Below, piece after piece: positions 7,454 to 7,735 of a stretch of DNA of 7,735 nt. Made by a program: the position numbers and the translations under genes. Within the stretch, counting starts at the first letter, position 1; every line of letters begins with the position of its first letter. The notes under the pieces are model-generated. The model worked only from the letters and a program-made list of their open reading frames with translations, was not told the origin of the DNA and did not search any database. Origin of the DNA: Faecalicoccus sp. (GTDB taxonomy: Bacteria > Bacillota_I > Bacilli_A > Erysipelotrichales > Erysipelotrichaceae); the NCBI GenBank assembly GCA_017941505.1, contig JAGAWH010000026.1, forward strand, positions 1 through 7,735, written 5' to 3'.

Positions 7454-7481
7454 AAAAAAAACCCGCAGTTTTTACTGCAGG
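7454..7481 (-). terminator. Intrinsic terminator after rplL
   Basis: On the minus strand an 8-bp stem, CCTGCAGT / ACTGCGGG (7474-7481 with 7462-7469, one G-T pair), closes an AAAA loop and is followed by eight Ts (7454-7461). It begins 16 nt after the rplL stop codon. It should end the transcript that carries rplL, so rplL is the last gene of its operon here. Confidence 0.92.
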
Positions 7482-7497
7482 CTGTGTTTTAAGATAA

Positions 7498-7735
7498 TTA
7501 CTTAATTTCAACTGTAGCGCCAGCTTCAACCAGTTTGTTCTTGATTTCTTCTGCTTCTTCTGGGCTGATGTTTTCTTTGATGTTTGCAGGAGCGCCATCA
7601 ACCAATTTCTTAGCATCAACAAGTCCAAGACCAGTGATTTCACGAACAGCCTTGATAACTTTAACCTTAGTGTCACCGATTGTAGCTAATACAACTGTAA
7701 CTTCGCTTGGTCCTTCGTCAACTACTTCAGCAGCA
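7498..7735 (-). CDS. rplL: 50S ribosomal protein L7/L12, C-terminal part (cut by window edge)
   Basis: The last 78 residues of L7/L12, the multi-copy stalk protein of the 50S subunit that recruits EF-Tu, EF-G and other translational GTPases. The globular C-terminal domain is complete: [10 protein letters not shown], then the conserved [25 protein letters not shown] helix region (broken here only for description: [24 protein letters not shown]), and the ending AGATVEIK. The N-terminal dimerisation domain and hinge lie beyond the right edge, as would rplJ if the usual order holds. The gene is intact as far as it can be seen. It is followed by a strong terminator, and not by rpoB. Confidence 0.97.
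   Translation of the reverse strand, partial: AAEVVDEGPSEVTVVLATIGDTKVKVIKAVREITGLGLVDAKKLVDGAPANIKENISPEEAEEIKNKLVEAGATVEIK

Noticed and set aside
1..7735. Mobile element, CRISPR array, tRNA or rRNA
   Set aside because: I saw no transposase, spaced direct repeats, cloverleaf or rRNA segment anywhere in the window.

Overview
The window is a stretch of low-GC Gram-positive (Firmicutes-type) chromosome. Evidence is the AT-rich intergenic DNA, strong AGGAGG-type ribosome binding sites, the long 137-residue form of S12, and the gene order rpsL-rpsG-fusA-tuf. The EF-Tu and EF-G sequences look closest to the Erysipelotrichia/Bacilli side; that placement is from memory of the families, not from an alignment.

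Layout, left to right. Bases 1-201 are non-coding, with an imperfect inverted repeat and a weak possible leftward promoter. Bases 202-1512 (minus) encode an M18 zinc aminopeptidase. Bases 1582-5858 (minus) are the complete str operon, transcribed right to left as rpsL, rpsG, fusA, tuf, with a strong promoter and an approximately 90-nt structured leader on the right, and a textbook terminator after tuf. A HAD-IIB (Cof-type) phosphatase gene, 6053-6859 (plus), diverges from rpsL. It converges on, and overlaps by 29 bp, a very compact orphan ABC-transporter ATPase gene, 6831-7427 (minus). The right edge carries the C-terminal 78 codons of rplL (L7/L12, minus), followed by its own terminator.

The str genes supply two small-subunit proteins of the decoding region and body (S12, S7) and the two elongation GTPases (EF-G, EF-Tu); L7/L12 is the stalk protein that recruits those GTPases. 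The window is therefore dominated by the translation apparatus. The aminopeptidase, HAD phosphatase and ABC ATPase are accessory genes whose substrates cannot be read from sequence.

No new defence, mobile or CRISPR system is visible. The points worth a second look are: rpoB-rpoC are not between rplL and rpsL, where most Firmicutes keep them; an intrinsic terminator for the HAD gene is written inside the antisense ABC coding sequence; the ABC gene has no Shine-Dalgarno and a -10-like hexamer directly before its ATG; and the str leader carries tandem hairpins.
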